Positions 4,597 to 7,768 of a stretch of DNA of 7,768 nucleotides are shown here, piece by piece. The notes under the pieces were generated by a model. That model had not been told where the DNA came from. It worked only from the letters and a program-made list of their open reading frames with translations, and ran no database searches. Numbering within the stretch: the stretch's first letter is position 1; each line of letters begins with the position of its first letter. Both the position numbers and the translations under genes were made by a program. The stretch comes from Clostridia bacterium. Lineage in GTDB: Bacteria; Bacillota; Clostridia; Oscillospirales; Butyricicoccaceae. Location of the stretch: the NCBI GenBank assembly GCA_017560175.1, contig JAFYOK010000208.1:1-7768 (forward strand), read 5' to 3'.

Positions 4597-5997
4597 ATGA
4601 AAATCAAAACACGAATCCTGCTTTATAATACCCTGATGGTACTGATCTCGCTGGTCCTGCTGCTGGGCATCGGCACCTCGGTCATCAGTGTATGGGGTTT
4701 CCGCGACTGGAGCGACACCGACGGCTCCACGGCCAAAGCCACCGCACTGATGAATGAACTGATTCCTTCTGTTGAACTTTTTGAAGGCTACGGCAACGAT
4801 TTCAATGCCATCGGCTATTCCCTCTATGTCCTGCTGCCTGCCGAAGGTGCCACCATCTACGGCGACTTCACCCAGAATCCCCTGTTGGAAGAGTTGGAAG
4901 AACAGGAATCGGGCCATGCAAAGATCTATGATGTCGGTGATGATGTGGTCATTGCACGCAAGCTGGATCCTTATCTGATGCTGGCTGTCCGGGATGCTTC
5001 GGCACAGACACCCCCCAGCCCCCGTGCCCTGCTGATCTGGTTCCTGATCATCGGCGGCGGCGCCATCCTGCTCATTACCCCCATCACCTATCTGTTCACC
5101 CTGCAGCTACTCAAGCACATCATGCGTCCTCTGTCGGCCCTCATCAATGCCGCCAGCCGTGTTGAATCGGGCGACCTTTCGGTTCCCATCGAGCATGAGG
5201 GATCGGATGAGTTCAAAACGGTATGCGACTCTTTTGACCACATGCAGCAGCATCTCCGTGACGAACAGGACAAGAATGCCGCCTATGAAAAGGCCCGTAC
5301 CGATATGATTTCGGGCATTTCCCATGACCTGCGCACCCCCCTCACCTCGGTCAAAGGCTATATCAAGGGCATTACCGACGGCATTGCCAACACTCCCGAA
5401 AAGCAGCAGCGCTATCTGCAGACGGCCTATGCCAAGGCCAACCAGATGGATACCCTGCTGGAAAACCTCTTCTTCTATTCCAAGCTGGAGACCGGCAACC
5501 TGCCTCTCAATCTTCGCCCCATCGACCTTTCCGACTTTGTCCGCAACTTTGTCAGCGATACCTCCCTCGATCCCAATATGCAGCAGGTCACGCTGACCGC
5601 CCATTTCAAAGAACGTGCCCATCCGGTTCTGGCCGATGCCGAACAGCTGCGCCGTGTCTTTAACAACCTCACCGAAAATGCCGTCAAATACGCCCACGCC
5701 GATGCGCTGGCCATCACCATTTCCATCGAACGTGACAGCGGCTTTGAGGTCATCACCTTTGCCGACAACGGCTGCGGCGTCACCGATGATAAGCTGGCCC
5801 ACATGTTCGAGCAGTTCTGGCGCGGCGACAGTTCCCGTCAGAGCGGCAAGGGCAGCAGCGGCCTTGGCCTCTATATCGTCAAGCACATCATCGACACCCA
5901 TGGCGGCAGCATCACCGCTCACAACGCAGACGGCCTCTGTCTGGTCATCCGCCTGCCTGTCTATGAACAAGAATCTCCCAAGGAGGAACTGCTATGA
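4597..5997 (+). CDS. Membrane sensor histidine kinase
   Basis: This 466-residue kinase has a first membrane helix (about 8-32), an extracytoplasmic sensor of about 110 residues (33-143), a second helix (about 144-170) and a HAMP linker (about 171-223). The HisKA domain has phospho-acceptor H243 in ISHDLRTPLT. The ATPase domain has the N box NLTENAVKYA (N361), G1 DNGCGV (390-395), F box FEQFWRGD (404-411) and G2 SSGLGL (420-425). It should autophosphorylate and pass phosphate to the regulator encoded next. The sensor region contains no cysteine, so direct thiol sensing by disulfide formation there is unlikely despite the redox neighbour; it resembles no sensor domain I can name. The SD sequence AAGG (4585-4588) overlaps the TAA of the upstream gene, with only 10 bp between the genes, so translation is probably coupled. 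The signal is unknown. Confidence 0.95.
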   Translation: MKIKTRILLYNTLMVLISLVLLLGIGTSVISVWGFRDWSDTDGSTAKATALMNELIPSVELFEGYGNDFNAIGYSLYVLLPAEGATIYGDFTQNPLLEELEEQESGHAKIYDVGDDVVIARKLDPYLMLAVRDASAQTPPSPRALLIWFLIIGGGAILLITPITYLFTLQLLKHIMRPLSALINAASRVESGDLSVPIEHEGSDEFKTVCDSFDHMQQHLRDEQDKNAAYEKARTDMISGISHDLRTPLTSVKGYIKGITDGIANTPEKQQRYLQTAYAKANQMDTLLENLFFYSKLETGNLPLNLRPIDLSDFVRNFVSDTSLDPNMQQVTLTAHFKERAHPVLADAEQLRRVFNNLTENAVKYAHADALAITISIERDSGFEVITFADNGCGVTDDKLAHMFEQFWRGDSSRQSGKGSSGLGLYIVKHIIDTHGGSITAHNADGLCLVIRLPVYEQESPKEELL

Positions 5998-6707
5998 AAC
6001 GTATTCTGATCGCCGAAGACGACCTGGAGATCGCCGAGCTGGAACGCGATTATCTGGAAATGAACGGCTTTGCATCCGATATGGCCCATGATGGCCGCAA
6101 AGCCCTGGAGATGGGTCTCAGCGGCCAGTATGCCCTCATCCTGTTGGACGTCATGCTGCCCGAGATGGACGGCTATGAAGTCTGCCGACGCCTGCGTGAG
6201 AAGCTGGATATCCCCATCCTCATGGTCACTGCCAAGGGAGAATCCAACGATAAGATCTTTGGCCTGGAACTGGGCGCCGATGACTACATTCCCAAGCCTT
6301 TCGATCCTGCCGAACTGGTGGCGCGTATCAAATCCCACATCAACCGCTATGAGCGTCTGACCAACCCCTCCCCTGCCGGCAGCACCAAGAGCGACGAGAT
6401 CCGCATCGGTGATACTCTGGTCATCCACCCCAAGAGTTGGAAGGTATGGAAAAACGGCACCGAACTGCGTCTGCCCAACCGTGAGTTTGAGATCCTGGTC
6501 TTCCTTGCCCAGAACCCCAACAAGGTCTTTTCCCGCGAACAGCTCTTTGAGCGCATCTGGGGCATCGGCTATATCAGCGACAGCGCCACCGTTACCGTCC
6601 ACATCGGCCGCATCCGTGAAAAGATCGAGGAAGACCCTCAGAACCCCAAGATCATCGAGACCATCTGGGGCGCAGGCTATCGCCTCAACATCCCCGAAGA
6701 AATCTGA
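5994..6707 (+). CDS. OmpR/PhoB-family response regulator
   Basis: This 237-residue transcription factor begins with a receiver domain (1-120) with the acid pocket E8-D9-D10, phospho-acceptor D52 in LLDVMLPEMDG, T79 in VTA, and K101 in IPKPF. It ends with a winged-helix DNA-binding domain (about 135-235), including the recognition helix region SATVTVHIGRIREKIEED and the wing IWGAGYRL. Phosphorylation by the kinase should promote dimerisation and binding to direct-repeat promoter sites. The start ATG overlaps the kinase stop (ATGA, 5994-5997) and has AGGAGG 7 bases upstream (5981-5986), so the pair is translated together. Targets cannot be read from here. Autoregulation of the operon is plausible, but no clear direct repeat stands out before 3333. 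The gene ends just before a strong terminator. Confidence 0.96.
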   Translation: MKRILIAEDDLEIAELERDYLEMNGFASDMAHDGRKALEMGLSGQYALILLDVMLPEMDGYEVCRRLREKLDIPILMVTAKGESNDKIFGLELGADDYIPKPFDPAELVARIKSHINRYERLTNPSPAGSTKSDEIRIGDTLVIHPKSWKVWKNGTELRLPNREFEILVFLAQNPNKVFSREQLFERIWGIGYISDSATVTVHIGRIREKIEEDPQNPKIIETIWGAGYRLNIPEEI

Positions 6708-6720
6708 TACAAACATACAA

Positions 6721-6755
6721 AAAGCCCATCCGAAAAATCGGATGGGCTTTGTTTT
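6721..6755. terminator. Bidirectional intrinsic terminator between convergent genes
   Basis: AAAGCCCATCCGA (6721-6733) pairs perfectly with TCGGATGGGCTTT (6738-6750), 13 bp around an AAAA loop. TTTGTTTTG follows on the plus strand, and the reverse reading also ends in a T-rich run from the A-run at 6715-6723. It ends the CcdA-kinase-regulator operon from the left and the mrp gene from the right. Confidence 0.95.
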
Positions 6756-6763
6756 GTCTTGGC

Positions 6764-7591
6764 TTAGAGCTGCTCCAGAGCATCCATGATGCTGTTCAGT
6801 GCGGTGCAGTTCAGGTTATCGGCATCGCCTGCGTCGATGATGGATGCAACGGCGGGGTCGATGGGCATACGGGCAGTATTGGGGATACCAAAGGCCAGAG
6901 CGGTCTCCTCGACGTGGCTCTTACCAAAAATCTCCATCTTCTTGCCGCAGTCGGGGCACTCCAGGTAGCTCATGTTCTCGACCAGACCGAGAACGGGGAT
7001 CTCCATCAGCTTGGCCATGTTGACCGCCTTTTCAACGATCATGGTGACCAGATCCTGGGGAGTTGTAACGATGATGATACCGTCCAGGGGGATCGACTGG
7101 AAAACGGTCAGGGCAACATCGCCGGTTCCGGGAGGCATATCGATGAACATAAAGTCGACATCGCCCCACAGGACATCCTTCCAGAACTGCTGGACAGCGC
7201 CGGCGATAACAGGACCGCGCCATACAACAGGTGCAGAGGGATCTTCCAGCAGCAGATTGACCGACATGGCCTTGATGCCGCCCTTGGTGATGCTGGGCAG
7301 GATACCCATGCTGTTGCCCTGGGCACGCTCGTGCAGGCCAAATGCCTTGGGGATGGAGGGACCTGTGATATCCGAGTCGAGGATCGCTGTGCTGTGTCCG
7401 CGCTTGTTGGACAGAGCTGCCAGGCCGGATGTGACCAGGCTCTTGCCAACGCCGCCCTTACCGGATACGACACCGATGACCTTCTTGACATGTGTGGTTT
7501 CGTGAGGAGCGACCAGGAAGTCCTCCTTGCTCATCTTGCGATCTGCGCAGTCGCTATGGCAATTTGCGCAATCGTGATTACAGCTGCTCAT
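6764..7591 (-). CDS. mrp: Mrp/NBP35-family Fe-S cluster carrier ATPase
   Basis: This 275-residue P-loop ATPase has a deviant Walker A motif GKGGVGKS (44-51, with signature K45), a switch region LDSDITGPS (71-79), a Walker B region DMPPGTGD (151-158), and the cluster-binding CPDC (C212, C215) expected near the C-terminus. Members bind a [4Fe-4S] cluster at the dimer interface and hand it to apo-proteins in the cytoplasm. The N-terminus carries four cysteines within 12 residues (C4, C8, C11, C15), recalling the N-terminal cluster of eukaryotic Nbp35 and common in clostridial Mrp proteins. The start at 7591 is preferred because GGAG (7604-7601) lies 9 bases upstream. The ATG at 7600 touches that SD sequence, and the longer frame up to 7660 would begin at the predicted transcription start. 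It is a single gene behind its own promoter, convergent with the operon on the left. Confidence 0.95.
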   Translation of the reverse strand: MSSCNHDCANCHSDCADRKMSKEDFLVAPHETTHVKKVIGVVSGKGGVGKSLVTSGLAALSNKRGHSTAILDSDITGPSIPKAFGLHERAQGNSMGILPSITKGGIKAMSVNLLLEDPSAPVVWRGPVIAGAVQQFWKDVLWGDVDFMFIDMPPGTGDVALTVFQSIPLDGIIIVTTPQDLVTMIVEKAVNMAKLMEIPVLGLVENMSYLECPDCGKKMEIFGKSHVEETALAFGIPNTARMPIDPAVASIIDAGDADNLNCTALNSIMDALEQL

Positions 7592-7635
7592 AATTTTCAT
7601 CTCCGATGTATTATTTTGATTTAAATCTGTATCAG

Positions 7636-7658
7636 GCGGTGCTTTGCAAAAGCTCCGC
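7636..7658 (-). promoter_or_regulatory. 5'-terminal stem-loop of the mrp leader
   Basis: On the minus strand GCGG-A-GCTTT pairs with AAAGC-A-CCGC around the loop TGC, 9 bp with one A/A mismatch. With the promoter at 7666-7693 the transcript should begin at about 7659-7660, so this stem sits within a base or two of the mRNA 5' end. That position could shield the message from 5'-end-dependent decay. A regulatory role is inference. Confidence 0.5.
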
Positions 7659-7665
7659 ACTTATC

Positions 7666-7693
7666 ATTATACTTCCTTTACCGCCTTTGTCAA
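7666..7693 (-). promoter_or_regulatory. Promoter of mrp
   Basis: Read on the minus strand, a perfect TTGACA (7693-7688) and a perfect TATAAT (7671-7666) are separated by 16 bp. The predicted leader is about 68 bases. Upstream of it, 7694-7768 shows no gene or RNA I can support, only the short palindrome GAAAATG-T-CATTTTC (7730-7744). Confidence 0.88.
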
Positions 7694-7768
7694 GCATGGC
7701 ACTTTTTCCACTTGGCCTGTAATTCGATGGAAAATGTCATTTTCTGCAGAATGGTGCTTGATTATCGC

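Noticed and set aside
3525..4607. Long minus-strand open frame opposite the CcdA-TlpA gene
   Set aside because: Its translation is low-complexity (rich in G, H, D, E) with no motif, and it mirrors a well-supported plus-strand gene.
6749..7624. Long plus-strand open frame opposite mrp
   Set aside because: The minus strand encodes a clear Mrp ATPase with all motifs; the plus-strand frame has no SD sequence or domain.
7730..7744. Palindrome GAAAATG-T-CATTTTC as an operator
   Set aside because: It is short and AT-rich, lies upstream of the mrp -35 box with no known regulator motif, and no neighbouring gene on the right is visible to interpret it.

Overview
The window looks like chromosomal DNA from an anaerobic gut-type member of the Firmicutes (Clostridia), most likely the Oscillospiraceae/Ruminococcaceae. 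This is inferred from several features. Coding regions are moderately GC-rich while the spacers are AT-rich and carry sigma-A-type promoters close to consensus. Ribosome binding sites are strong (AGGAGG, GGAGG). There is a thiol-disulfide protein made of CcdA fused to TlpA, and an Mrp ATPase with a four-cysteine N-terminus. Two kinds of compact GC-rich palindromic repeats lie between genes. The genus cannot be fixed from sequence reading alone.

Layout, left to right. Bases 2-1162 hold the 3' end of a large unrecognised gene, ending at a bidirectional hairpin terminator (1171-1202). A highly folded intergenic repeat (1259-1390) separates it from a convergent minus-strand gene for a cyclophilin-like protein (1413-1982), which has its own promoter at 2015-2044. 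From 2045 to 3332 there is no protein gene. This 1.3 kb holds two nearly identical tRNA-Leu(CAG) genes, each behind a perfect TTGACA/TATAAT promoter. Each tRNA is followed by a related hairpin element ending in an intrinsic terminator. Palindromic repeats lie between the two copies. The hairpin elements (2459-2566 and 3123-3229) show compensatory changes and are candidate unannotated small RNAs or attenuators. They are the most interesting part of the window.

Bases 3333-6707 form a tight plus-strand operon. It encodes a CcdA-TlpA fusion that carries reducing power across the membrane to an extracytoplasmic thioredoxin-like domain, then a sensor histidine kinase, then an OmpR/PhoB-type response regulator. 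The kinase follows after 10 bp with its SD sequence overlapping the upstream stop codon, and the regulator overlaps the kinase by 4 bp. The coupling suggests that the two-component system senses envelope redox or folding state, or controls genes related to the fusion protein, but its signal cannot be read from sequence. A strong bidirectional terminator (6721-6755) lies between this operon and the convergent mrp gene (6764-7591, minus), an Fe-S cluster carrier ATPase. The mrp gene has a consensus promoter at 7666-7693 and a stem-loop at the very 5' end of its predicted mRNA. The last 75 bases (7694-7768) show no recognisable gene.
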